Positions 1-7,667 of a stretch of DNA of 64,000 nucleotides are shown piece by piece (position 1 is the stretch's first letter; each line of letters begins with the position of its first letter). The position numbers and the translations under genes were made by a program. The stretch comes from Gemmatimonas sp. (GTDB lineage: Bacteria > Gemmatimonadota > Gemmatimonadetes > Gemmatimonadales > Gemmatimonadaceae): the NCBI RefSeq assembly GCF_031426495.1, contig NZ_JANPLK010000043.1, forward strand, positions 75,596 to 139,595. The letters run 5' to 3'. A model generated the notes under the pieces. That model worked only from the letters and a program-made list of their open reading frames with translations. It made no database searches and had not been told where the DNA came from.

Positions 1-57
1 CTGAAAGATAACCGGGGCGAGGGAGGCGAGTCGGCTCAGACGACCATTCGACCTCGG

Positions 58-1029
58 TCAGCGCTCCGTGGAGGCCTGGGCGCGGGGTGACGCGAGCAGG
101 ACGCCGGCCAGAACGAGCGCCCCTCCCACGACCGTGCCGATGCCCGGAACCTCGGCGATGCCCGGGAGGAGGGCGGCCAGGATCGTGGCACCGATCGGCT
201 CACCTAGCGTCGTGAGATTCACCACAAATGCCGGCAGGTGGCCGAGCGCCCAGTTCATACCGGTGTGTCCGAGTAGCATGGGGCCGATGGCAAGTCCCGC
301 AAAGATCGACAGTTCGCGGCGCGGCTGCGGCAACAGGACCTCGCCACTGGCGAGCGCAATGAGCAGACATGTGACAAAGGCTGCCCCATAGGCGAGAGAA
401 ACGTAGGGCCACACCCCGACACGCTGCCGAAGCCGGCGCCCGATCAAGTAGTACAACGCGGCCGTAACCGCGCCCACGAGCGCCAAGAGGTCGCCGAACA
501 GCGCACGGCCGCCACCCTCCGTGGTCGATCCGCCGGCGATCGCGGAGACAATTCCCGGCAATCCCCCGGGGACGTCGGCCAACCCCACCACCAGCGCACC
601 AATCACGGCGATGACGACCCCGATCCATTGACGTCCGGAGGGAGACTCATGCAGCCAGAGCGCCGACACACTGGCGATCAGCACGGGCTGCAGATTCACC
701 AACGCGACCGAGGCCGCGACCGTCGTGTAGCGCAACGAGGCATTCCAGCTCCAGAAGTGGAGCGCGAGCAACACTCCGGCACCCGCGGCCAGCAGCAATT
801 CCCGTCGGGACAGCAGACGCCACTCTCGCCAGGAGCCCGTGAACATCAGGGCCGCTCCGACGATGAGCATCGACAAACCCAGTCGCCACGTGGCGATCAC
901 GATGGCTGAACTCGCAGACAGCCGGATCAGCGGTGCCGCAAAGGAGATCCCGATCAGCGACGCCGCCAGCACGAGGACTGGCGAACGGCGAGAGACGGGG
1001 GATTTGCTGGGAGAGGACGAGGCGGGCAT
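58..1029 (-). CDS. EamA/DMT-superfamily membrane transporter
   Basis: A 323-residue, strongly hydrophobic protein with about ten predicted membrane helices arranged as two tandem EamA-like halves (roughly residues 19-150 and 185-315), the usual drug/metabolite transporter fold and length. The second half ends with a Gly/Leu-rich helix pair that includes TTLGEPIGA, a stretch typical of the family. The reading frame stays open far upstream, but that part lies antisense to the kinase gene. The ATG at 1029 immediately precedes a short polar leader and the first helix, so it is taken as the start. No clear Shine-Dalgarno precedes it. It is divergent from rfaE1 and has no partner gene that would indicate a substrate. 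Inner-membrane exporter or importer of a small metabolite is the safe statement. Confidence 0.85.
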   Translation of the reverse strand: MPASSSPSKSPVSRRSPVLVLAASLIGISFAAPLIRLSASSAIVIATWRLGLSMLIVGAALMFTGSWREWRLLSRRELLLAAGAGVLLALHFWSWNASLRYTTVAASVALVNLQPVLIASVSALWLHESPSGRQWIGVVIAVIGALVVGLADVPGGLPGIVSAIAGGSTTEGGGRALFGDLLALVGAVTAALYYLIGRRLRQRVGVWPYVSLAYGAAFVTCLLIALASGEVLLPQPRRELSIFAGLAIGPMLLGHTGMNWALGHLPAFVVNLTTLGEPIGATILAALLPGIAEVPGIGTVVGGALVLAGVLLASPRAQASTER

Positions 1030-1063
1030 CGCGGCGGGAGGAGGCAAGGGAACGGCACAACCG

Positions 1064-1092
1064 GTGACGAAGCTTATGGGTCCGACTAGCTT
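1064..1092 (+). promoter_or_regulatory. Candidate sigma70-type promoter of rfaE1
   Basis: GTGACG (1064-1069) and TAGCTT (1087-1092) are separated by 17 nt. The -10-like element lies only 7 nt before the ATG at 1100, so transcription would begin at or next to the start codon. There is no Shine-Dalgarno in the gap. This fits a leaderless mRNA and supports the 1100 start over the in-frame ATG at 1076, which lies inside this promoter. Inference from sequence only. Confidence 0.4.
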
Positions 1093-1099
1093 CCCCGCC

Positions 1100-2095
1100 A
1101 TGACGCCCACCATCTCCCGCGCTCGGCTCGAGGCATTGCTGGCTGACGCCGCCTCGCAGCACGTGGTCATCATCGGCGATGCCATGCTCGACGTGTACCT
1201 TCGTGGCGACGTCGACCGCATCTCCCCCGAGGCGCCCGTCCCCGTGGTGCGCGTGCGCGACCGCAAGCTGGCCCTCGGTGGCGCAGCGAACGTGGCGCAG
1301 AACGTCGCGGCCGTTGGCGCGGGGTGCGATCTCGTGGCCGTGGTCGGAGACGACGGGGCTGGCAGCACCCTGCGCGAGCGCCTCCAGGCCGGTCGCATGG
1401 AGTCGCGGTCGCTCGTCGTGGTCGGTCGACCCACCACGACCAAGACCCGCGTCATGGCGCGATCCCAGCAGCTGGTGCGGTTCGATGAAGAAGATGACGC
1501 GGACCTCGAAAGCGCAGACGTGGCGCGTGTGCTCGAGGCCATCGAAACCGCCATGCCGCACGCAACGGCGCTCGTCTTCGAAGACTATAACAAAGGCGTG
1601 CTCGTCCCGGCGGTCATCGAAGGCGCGATCGCTGCCGCGCGCACGCGGAATCTCCCGATCGTCGTAGATCCGAAGTTCCGCAACTTCTTTGCGTATCGTG
1701 GGGCCACCGTGTTTAAGCCGAATCGTCGAGAGCTTGAAAGTGCACTCGGCGCGGCTGTTGATCTGGAACATCCGGCGGCGTTGCCGGAGACCTTTGCGCG
1801 CCTCGGCGTCGAGCACTTGCTGCTCACGCTCGGTGAGCGCGGCATGGCACTGGTCTCGTCAGACGGCGTGGTGCATCGCGTCCCCACCACCGCCCGTGAG
1901 GTGTACGACGTGGTCGGTGCCGGCGACACCGTCACGGCGTATCTGGCGACGATGCTCGCCGCGGGAGCCACCGCGCTCGAGGCAGCGATCGTGGCGAACT
2001 ACGCCGCCGGCGTCGAAGTGGGGAAGCTCGGTGCCGCCACGGTCACGCCCCACGAAGTCCTCGAGGCTTACGACGCGCACATTGCGGATGCGTGA
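1100..2095 (+). CDS. rfaE1: D-glycero-beta-D-manno-heptose-7-phosphate kinase (HldE N-domain type)
   Basis: A 331-residue PfkB/ribokinase-fold kinase. Visible signatures are the substrate-binding GGAANVAQN (residues 60-68), DPKFRNF and KPNRRE segments typical of HldE/RfaE kinases, and the PfkB motif GAGDT (273-277) with the catalytic Asp at 276. It would phosphorylate heptose-7-phosphate at C1 to make the bisphosphate for ADP-heptose, the precursor of the LPS inner core. The length equals the kinase domain alone, so the adenylyltransferase half of a bifunctional HldE is absent and must be encoded elsewhere. The isomerase of the same pathway (gmhA) lies 6 kb away. The ATG at 1100 is chosen because family homology begins right after it; 1076 is an in-frame alternative. 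Confidence 0.9.
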   Translation: MTPTISRARLEALLADAASQHVVIIGDAMLDVYLRGDVDRISPEAPVPVVRVRDRKLALGGAANVAQNVAAVGAGCDLVAVVGDDGAGSTLRERLQAGRMESRSLVVVGRPTTTKTRVMARSQQLVRFDEEDDADLESADVARVLEAIETAMPHATALVFEDYNKGVLVPAVIEGAIAAARTRNLPIVVDPKFRNFFAYRGATVFKPNRRELESALGAAVDLEHPAALPETFARLGVEHLLLTLGERGMALVSSDGVVHRVPTTAREVYDVVGAGDTVTAYLATMLAAGATALEAAIVANYAAGVEVGKLGAATVTPHEVLEAYDAHIADA

Positions 2096-2136
2096 ACTAC
2101 ATTTGCCAAGGGCGGCGGCGGGGTATCGCCACGTTT

Positions 2137-2210
2137 GGTCCGGTAGCTTAGTTGGTTAAAGCGCTCGACTCATAATCGAAGGATCGTGGGTTCAAGTCCC
2201 ACCCGGACCA
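2137..2210 (+). tRNA. tRNA with CAU anticodon, probably tRNA-Ile2 (lysidine type)
   Basis: A 74-nt cloverleaf: acceptor GGTCCGG pairs with CCGGACC, D-arm GCTT/AAGC, anticodon loop CTCATAA, TPsiC loop TTCAAGT, discriminator A, no encoded CCA. The CAU anticodon could belong to Met or to Ile2. The acceptor stem carries C4-G69 and C5-G68, which are known determinants for the lysidine synthetase TilS in E. coli tRNA-Ile2, whereas elongator tRNA-Met of E. coli has U4 and A5. There is no initiator-type C1:A72 mismatch. The C27:A43 position of the anticodon stem is mismatched. Ile2 (decoding AUA after lysidine modification) is therefore favoured over elongator Met. Confidence 0.85.
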
Positions 2211-2240
2211 TACGCCTCGGTGCCATGCACCGAGGCGTAT
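2210..2240 (+). terminator. Hairpin directly after the tRNA-Ile2 gene
   Basis: A perfect 14-bp stem (2210-2223 with 2227-2240) closes a 3-nt loop and starts at the tRNA discriminator base. Only a short mixed pyrimidine stretch (GTCTTT) follows, so it may be a weak intrinsic terminator or a 3'-processing element for the precursor tRNA. Confidence 0.55.
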
Positions 2241-2333
2241 GTCTTTGGCAGAACCGGAGGGGGCTTCCCACCGCCGATCCCCTCCGTTACGTTCTTGATC
2301 CGCGCGGTGAGTTGTCGAGCACGGAACGCTATG

Positions 2334-2407
2334 GGGCGTGTAGCTCAGCTGGTTAGAGCGCTGCTTTCACACAGCAGAGGTCCGGGGTTCGAGTCCCTGC
2401 ACGCCCA
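2334..2407 (+). tRNA. tRNA-Val (CAC anticodon)
   Basis: A 74-nt cloverleaf: acceptor GGGCGTG pairs with CACGCCC, D-arm GCTC/GAGC, anticodon stem CTGCT/AGCAG around the loop TTCACAC giving CAC, T-arm CGGGG/CCCTG (one wobble) with loop TTCGAGT, discriminator A, CCA not encoded. CAC reads GUG valine codons. It lies 123 nt downstream of the tRNA-Ile2 gene on the same strand and is followed by an intrinsic terminator. Confidence 0.95.
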
Positions 2408-2430
2408 CTTCATCATCTCGTAGTACAAGA

Positions 2431-2468
2431 ACGGCCGGTCATCTTCACTGATGACCGGCCGTCTTTTT
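2431..2468 (+). terminator. Intrinsic terminator of the tRNA-Val transcript
   Basis: A 13-bp perfect GC-rich stem (2431-2443 with 2450-2462) and 6-nt loop are followed by C and five Ts. It lies between the tRNA-Val gene and the convergent hflX 3' end. The T-tract is only on the plus strand, so it serves the tRNA. Confidence 0.85.
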
Positions 2469-2491
2469 GTTCAGTGTCGGCGGTTTGGCGA

Positions 2492-3793
2492 TCAGAACAC
2501 TTCCGCCGCTACGGCCGGTGCCTTGACCCGCTCGACACCCCGGAGCACGGTAATCCGCGCACCAGCTTGCCGCAGACGACCGATGGTGCGGTCGTCCAAG
2601 CGCGCGCGAAGCACAATCACATCCTCGTCGGTGCGCTGATCCAGCACCTCACCGTCGCGATGCATCTCGGCAATCATTCGCCCGTTGGCCGCCGGCAGCC
2701 GGACTTCAAGCACGGGACGTTGGCGACGCAGGCTGTCCAACAGTGATGCGCGCAGCCCGTCGAGACCACCGGGCTCGATGGCCGACACGAACAACGAATT
2801 CGGGATGAGATTCGCCACGCGTTCACGAACGGCCGCCACTTCGTCGGCTGGCAGCAAGTCCATCTTATTCATGATGTACAGCTTCGGCTGATCGGCCAGC
2901 CCGAGATCCGCCAGCACACCGTCCACGACATCGCGCTGCTCTTCCCAGACCGGATGACTCGCGTCGATGACGTGCAGCAGCAGATCCGCTTCCTTCGCCT
3001 CGGACAACGTGGCCCGGAACGACGCGACCAGATGGTGCGGCAGCTTCCGGATGAACCCGACGGTGTCGGTGAGGAGCACGGTGTAGCCGTCGCCGACGTC
3101 GACTTCACGCGTGAGCGGATCGAGCGTGGCGAAGAGACGGTCTTCCACGAACACCTGCACGTCATTCGCCATCTGCCGCAGGATCGATGACTTGCCCGCA
3201 TTCGTGTAGCCAACGAGGGCAACTCGGTAGTGCGCCTTGCGTCCTTCCCGCTGCACTTCGCGCGCGCGCTCGACATCGGCGAGGCGCTCCTTCAGCACGC
3301 GAATGCGATGTTGAATGAGACGACGGTCGGTTTCAAGCTGCGTTTCACCCGGACCACGTACGCCGATACCACCGCGGAACTTCTCGAGGTGGGTCCACAT
3401 GCGTGTGAGTCGCGGCAGCAAATACTGCAGCTGCGCGAGTTCCACCTGCATGCGGGCCTCGCTCGACCGCGCCCGCGTGGCGAAGATGTCCAGAATCAGC
3501 TCCGCGCGATCCATCACGCGCGTTCCGACAATGGCTTCGACGTTCTTGCCTTGGGCCGGCGTCAGCTCATCATCGAAGAGCACCAGCGTGGCACCGAGTT
3601 CGTTGATGCGCAGCTTGAGCTCCTCGACCTTCCCGCTGCCCAGGTACGTCGCGGGATGCGGCCGATCGAGCGCCTGCGTTAACCGGCCAACCACGACAGC
3701 CCCAGCCGTGTCGGCCAGGCGGGCGAGTTCTTCGAGGTGTTCTTCTGATTGATGACGGGCATTACCACGCTTCGACGGTGCACTGACGAGCAC
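2492..3793 (-). CDS. hflX: Ribosome-associated GTPase HflX
   Basis: A 433-residue protein with the HflX N-domain (including RGPGETQLETDRR at about 146-158), a helical linker and a G-domain: G1 GYTNAGKSS (195-203), G3 DTVGF (243-247), G4 NKMD (309-312). HflX binds the 50S subunit and splits stalled or heat-damaged ribosomes using GTP. The only usable start is GTG at 3793, which falls in the middle of the conserved ERAxLV segment. The in-frame codons upstream, back to a stop at 3845-3847, still encode a family-like ISLTPPVERAV but contain no ATG, GTG or TTG. The protein is therefore either about ten residues shorter at its N-terminus than E. coli HflX, or starts at a non-standard codon. Confidence 0.93.
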   Translation of the reverse strand: MLVSAPSKRGNARHQSEEHLEELARLADTAGAVVVGRLTQALDRPHPATYLGSGKVEELKLRINELGATLVLFDDELTPAQGKNVEAIVGTRVMDRAELILDIFATRARSSEARMQVELAQLQYLLPRLTRMWTHLEKFRGGIGVRGPGETQLETDRRLIQHRIRVLKERLADVERAREVQREGRKAHYRVALVGYTNAGKSSILRQMANDVQVFVEDRLFATLDPLTREVDVGDGYTVLLTDTVGFIRKLPHHLVASFRATLSEAKEADLLLHVIDASHPVWEEQRDVVDGVLADLGLADQPKLYIMNKMDLLPADEVAAVRERVANLIPNSLFVSAIEPGGLDGLRASLLDSLRRQRPVLEVRLPAANGRMIAEMHRDGEVLDQRTDEDVIVLRARLDDRTIGRLRQAGARITVLRGVERVKAPAVAAEVF

Positions 3794-3872
3794 CGCGCGC
3801 TCGACTGGCGGCGTGAGGGAGATGATCTCGCGGCTGATGTGCGTCTACCTAATTCTGAGAGGGCGAAGCCGA

Positions 3873-4367
3873 TCAGCGTCCGTTGCCGGACACCGAGGAG
3901 TACCGTCCCGTCCGGTCGTATGGACGGGTGAAATTGCCGAGCGGTGTGGAGACAGTGAAATCGCCGCGCACGCGGTAGTTCACCGTGCCGGCCGTGACCA
4001 GAGACCGACCAGCCGCGCCGAGGCCGGCGTAGGTGAAACGTACGGGCAAGCGCACCAGCGAGGAGTCGTTCTCTGGCACCACGAACCGACCGTCAAGCGC
4101 ACCACTTCCGAGCTTGATGGTGTCCACATCCACTTGATACGTCATACTTAGCGCGTCGAGCTTGTAGCCATTCGGGTTGTAGACCGAGAGCACAACGTCG
4201 ACGCTGCCCCCGGTGAGCCCGAGGCCCGTCACGTTGAACTCACGCAGCGTCACCACTGGTTCCTTGAACGTCGCGCGTCCAAGCGTGGCGCACGCGGCAC
4301 CGCCCGTGGTCAACGCCACGACTGCTCCCGCCGTCATCCAGCGCCGTACAGCCCTCGTCATGCGCAT
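3873..4367 (-). CDS. LEA14-type (WHy domain) lipoprotein
   Basis: A 164-residue protein with an N-terminal basic/hydrophobic signal and a lipobox-like GGAAC (Cys26). A single LEA type 2/WHy-like domain follows (about 35-150), with alternating beta strands and the NPN turn (64-66, in YNPNGYKL) typical of that fold. LEA14-like proteins occur as secreted or lipid-anchored proteins in many bacteria; their biochemical role is not firmly established beyond links to desiccation and stress tolerance. It is 79 nt upstream of hflX on the same strand. Gly at -3 makes the lipobox slightly atypical, so simple secretion is the alternative to lipid anchoring. Confidence 0.75.
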   Translation of the reverse strand: MRMTRAVRRWMTAGAVVALTTGGAACATLGRATFKEPVVTLREFNVTGLGLTGGSVDVVLSVYNPNGYKLDALSMTYQVDVDTIKLGSGALDGRFVVPENDSSLVRLPVRFTYAGLGAAGRSLVTAGTVNYRVRGDFTVSTPLGNFTRPYDRTGRYSSVSGNGR

Positions 4368-4472
4368 CTCATATCCCCAGAGCTGAAAGGTCTGCTCCCA
4401 AGTTTCCGGTGGCGTCGGAATCGACGGCGCACCGAGTCCTTGAATGGTACCCGTCCCCTCGGTCGTGTTCCG

Positions 4473-5789
4473 TCACTCGACAACGGGAGGCCCGCCACGT
4501 TCGGCCCACCACGCGAGACGTTTGGCGATCTGCTTCTCCTCGCCGACCGATAGAGGATGATAGTAGGTCTGCCCTTGGAGTTCCGGTGGCTGATACGGTT
4601 GCGCAACAAACGCCCCGGGATGATCGTGCGGATACTCGTACGGCACGCGGCGATCGGGATCGGCGCGCAGATGCATCTCCGAATTGAGCAGATGCGCCGG
4701 CACGGGCACGGACGGTGATTCCGCGGCGGCCGCGCGGGCCGCTGCCCATCCGAGGTACAGTCGATTCGACTTCGGCGCGACGGCGCAGTACACGGCCGCT
4801 TGCGCCACCGCCCGTTCACCTTCCGCGGGCCCGAGTCGGCGGAACGTCTCCCAGGCGGTCATCACGATGCCGATCGCTTGCGGATCCGCGAGACCGATAT
4901 CCTCCGTCGCCATGGCCGCCAACCGACGCAAGAAGATCTGCGGGTCTTCGCCGGCCTGGAGGCCGCGCGCCAGCCAGTACAGCACGGCGTGCGGGTCACT
5001 GCCGCGCAGCGACTTATGAAAGGCCGACAGCACCGCGTTGCGGTCGACATCGACGCGATCGTAGCTCACGACGCGTGTTCCGAGCGCATCGGCCAAGGCG
5101 TCACGCGTGAGCGCGGCACCGGTCGGGAGCATCTGCGCGACCGCCTCCAGCGCACCGAGCGCACGACGCGCGTCGCCATCGGACTGCTCCGCGAGCCAGC
5201 GCAGCGTGTCCGGATCTGCCTGCACCCGTAAAGCACCAAGACCGCGATGTTCGTCGGCCAGCGCGCGCGCGCATACGCTGACGACGTCTTCGATCGTGAG
5301 TGGACGGAGCGCGTACACGCGAGACCGTGACAGCAACGCGCCCACCACCGCGAAGCCGGGCACCTCGGTCGTTGCCCCACACAACGTGATCACACCATTC
5401 TCGACGTGTGGCAGTAATGCATCCTGCTGCGACTTCGCCCAACGGTGGATTTCATCGATCACCACCAGCGTGCGGCGCCCTTCAAAGTTGCGACGCTTCT
5501 CCGCGTCGGCGACGATTTCACGAAGACGTGGGATGCCGTCGGTAACCGCGTTCAGGACCACGACCGTCTGCTGCATGTATCGGCCGATCAGACTGGCAAT
5601 CGTGGTCTTGCCCGTCCCACTGGGACCGGTCAGAATCACGCTCCCGATCGTGCCGTTCCGGATCGCATCGCCAAGCGGTCGACCGGGAGCGAGCAGATGC
5701 TGCTGTCCGACGACGTCTTCGAGGCGTTCCGGGCGCATACGAGCCGCCAGTGGCTCCGGTGAACTCGCCGCGAACAGGGTGGCGCTCAT
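4473..5789 (-). CDS. rarA: Replication-associated recombination protein A (AAA+ ATPase)
   Basis: A 438-residue clamp-loader-like AAA+ ATPase of the RarA/MgsA/WRNIP1 family. Walker A is GPSGTGKT (55-62) and Walker B is VVIDEIHRW (about 109-117). The sensor 1 region GATTE and arginine-finger region ALLSRSRVY follow, and the C-terminal part carries the RarA tetramerisation domain with the typical DRRVPYEYPHDHPGAF stretch. RarA acts at stalled forks and on SSB-coated DNA. The frame stays open upstream, but the ATG at 5789 overlaps the stop of the preceding gene by four bases (ATGA), indicating translational coupling, and the protein then begins with the usual short leader before the RPxxLEDVVGQ motif. 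Confidence 0.93.
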   Translation of the reverse strand: MSATLFAASSPEPLAARMRPERLEDVVGQQHLLAPGRPLGDAIRNGTIGSVILTGPSGTGKTTIASLIGRYMQQTVVVLNAVTDGIPRLREIVADAEKRRNFEGRRTLVVIDEIHRWAKSQQDALLPHVENGVITLCGATTEVPGFAVVGALLSRSRVYALRPLTIEDVVSVCARALADEHRGLGALRVQADPDTLRWLAEQSDGDARRALGALEAVAQMLPTGAALTRDALADALGTRVVSYDRVDVDRNAVLSAFHKSLRGSDPHAVLYWLARGLQAGEDPQIFLRRLAAMATEDIGLADPQAIGIVMTAWETFRRLGPAEGERAVAQAAVYCAVAPKSNRLYLGWAAARAAAAESPSVPVPAHLLNSEMHLRADPDRRVPYEYPHDHPGAFVAQPYQPPELQGQTYYHPLSVGEEKQIAKRLAWWAERGGPPVVE

Positions 5790-6355
5790 CGGGCGATCGA
5801 GCGGGCGCCCGCCGGCGCGCCCGTCTGCAAGCCGAGTCTCGCGGCGGCGGATGCCAACGCGGTGGCCAGCTCCGACGAGGGGGCGAGCATGGTGCGCGAC
5901 GGAACCCAGACCGCGGCCGGTGGCTCGGCCCGTTCGGAAAGCCCCAACCCATCTAGCAGAAAGTACCAGCGATCCGAACGTGAGTAGATCACGAGCAGCA
6001 GCTCGGGCGTGAGCGACAGCTGATCGTCCGGCCCGAACACCGACATCTCCACGCCCCCGTACGTCGCCAGCGGAAAGCGCAGACGCCCGAGCGCGTCGCG
6101 CAGATCCGGCAGCGCGACGTCGAAGCCCGCCCATTCTGTACCGCTTCGCAGATCGCTCATCACGACATCGACAGCGGGATCGAGATGCAGCGTCAAGGCG
6201 TGCAGCAGGTCGACGGCGCGTTCTGCCGTCGTCCCGATGCGCGCGACGTGCACGCCGGCATCCTTCGACGCGACAAACCAATCCGACACCGGACGGAAGC
6301 GCCCGGCCTCGTCGCCGCCCGACGGCGACATCGCGTTTCGCATTTGGAGATTCAT
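5786..6355 (-). CDS. Conserved-looking protein of unknown function between cca and rarA
   Basis: I do not recognise the family. The 189-residue product has no signal peptide or membrane segment and reads as a soluble alpha/beta protein: alternating hydrophobic strands (VDVVMSDLR, ELLLVIYSR, RWYFLLDGL) with amphipathic helices, and an Ala-rich C-terminal helix. It starts 8 nt after the cca stop and its own stop overlaps the rarA start, so it is sandwiched in a tight operon of tRNA maturation and replication-repair genes. Codon use matches its neighbours and the antisense strand offers no better gene, supporting a real CDS. In-frame ATGs at 6343 and 6331 are alternative starts. Confidence 0.7.
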   Translation of the reverse strand: MNLQMRNAMSPSGGDEAGRFRPVSDWFVASKDAGVHVARIGTTAERAVDLLHALTLHLDPAVDVVMSDLRSGTEWAGFDVALPDLRDALGRLRFPLATYGGVEMSVFGPDDQLSLTPELLLVIYSRSDRWYFLLDGLGLSERAEPPAAVWVPSRTMLAPSSELATALASAAARLGLQTGAPAGARSIAR

Positions 6356-6363
6356 GCGCCCGG

Positions 6364-7644
6364 TCAGGCGGTTTCAGAGAGACTGGCGAGGTCGCGTGCC
6401 GCCTCGAGCAGCGCATCCCGTGTGTTCGCAGCGGGGTCGTCGATCACCCGCTGCAGGAGCGCATGCAACAATCGCCCCAACGCCGGTCCGATCGCGATAC
6501 CCGCACTGCGCAGATCGTCGCCATCGATTGCGAGATCGGCCAGTTCGATGGGCTCTCGGAAGGCGATCGTGAGCAGGCGTCGGTGAAGCCGACGCACCAA
6601 GGCCGGACTCACCCCTCCCATCGCGCTCCACTGGGCGGCGGCCAGGCGCACAAAGCCCGCCACTCGTAATCGCCCGACGTTCGCCGCCAGGCGCCGAAGT
6701 TCGGCGTCAGCTGGGAGGACACCCGAGGCCATCGTTTCGGCGAGCGATGGCCCGAAACGGCTCCACCGATCCACGAGCGACGACACGTTGGAAGTGTCCT
6801 GATTCGAAAAGCGGAGGTCGCGTAATGCCCGCTCCGCCGGCTTGGCGCCGCCCTCGCTGAAGAGTGCGGCGACACGCAGGGTCTTCCGGAGCGGACGACC
6901 GGCTAAGCCGGGGCGAGGCAAGGCGTCGATGGCGCGTAACGTGTCGTCGCGGACCTCGGCCAACATCGGTACCAGCGACGCGAATGCCCCCGCCTCTCGC
7001 CACCGAACGAACGCCACCGACGGAGCCAGCACCTGTTCCATGGTTTTCTCAAGCTCCTGCTTCACCCGCTCGGGAGACAACCGCGTGAGAAACGGTGCAC
7101 TCTCGACGATCGCCGCCCAGGTGTCCGGCGCGATCTCGAAGCCGAATCGCGCCGCGAAGCGGATCGCCCGCAGCGCTCGCAGCCGGTCTTCGCGCATCCG
7201 CGCGTCGGCCTCTCCGACGGCGCGTACCACGCGACGCGTCAGATCGATCTGCCCACCAAAGGGGTCGTGCAGACGGTGATCGATCGGATCGTACGCGATA
7301 GCGTTGATCGTGAAATCGCGACGTGCCAGGTCCTCATCCAGCGAGGCGCCGAACTCCACGACGGCGTGCCGCCCGTCGGTCTTCACATCCCGGCGAAAGG
7401 TCGTCACCTCATGCATGACGTGGTCGCGGTCGAGCACACCGATCGTTCCGAATTCGATCCCAACCGGCACGGTGCGGCGGAACAGCTTCCGGACTTGCGT
7501 CGGCGTCGCCGCGGTCGCGAGATCCCAGTCAAGGTGGGCCTCCCCCAGCAGCGCGTCGCGCACGGCTCCGCCGACGCACCAGGTTTCGAAGCCCGCCTGC
7601 TGGAGCGTGCGAGCGATGTCGATGACCTGGCCGGGGGTGCGCAA
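6364..7644 (-). CDS. cca: CCA tRNA nucleotidyltransferase / poly(A) polymerase family protein
   Basis: A 426-residue class II nucleotidyltransferase. The head domain shows GGAVRD (25-30), the catalytic pair in HLDWDL (Asp39, Asp41) and RRDFTINA (108-115). A neck with RxLRAxRFAARF and a helical body follow. The enzyme would add or repair the 3' CCA of tRNAs; this is needed here because both tRNA genes in the window lack encoded CCA. The frame is open upstream through the SDR gene, but homology starts just after the TTG at 7644, located 23 nt past the SDR stop. No ATG or GTG is available there, so TTG is preferred. A poly(A) polymerase role cannot be excluded from sequence alone. Confidence 0.88.
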   Translation of the reverse strand: MRTPGQVIDIARTLQQAGFETWCVGGAVRDALLGEAHLDWDLATAATPTQVRKLFRRTVPVGIEFGTIGVLDRDHVMHEVTTFRRDVKTDGRHAVVEFGASLDEDLARRDFTINAIAYDPIDHRLHDPFGGQIDLTRRVVRAVGEADARMREDRLRALRAIRFAARFGFEIAPDTWAAIVESAPFLTRLSPERVKQELEKTMEQVLAPSVAFVRWREAGAFASLVPMLAEVRDDTLRAIDALPRPGLAGRPLRKTLRVAALFSEGGAKPAERALRDLRFSNQDTSNVSSLVDRWSRFGPSLAETMASGVLPADAELRRLAANVGRLRVAGFVRLAAAQWSAMGGVSPALVRRLHRRLLTIAFREPIELADLAIDGDDLRSAGIAIGPALGRLLHALLQRVIDDPAANTRDALLEAARDLASLSETA

Positions 7645-7667
7645 GTTCCCACGAGACGCTGCGCTCG

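Noticed and set aside
1030..1554. N-terminal extension of the EamA transporter frame beyond 1029
   Set aside because: It runs antisense through rfaE1 and encodes Arg/Ser/Thr-rich low-complexity sequence without membrane helices.
5790..6416. Upstream extension of the rarA frame giving a 647-residue fusion
   Set aside because: The extra part is Arg/Ala-rich shadow sequence overlapping the unknown gene. The ATGA overlap at 5789 marks the real start.
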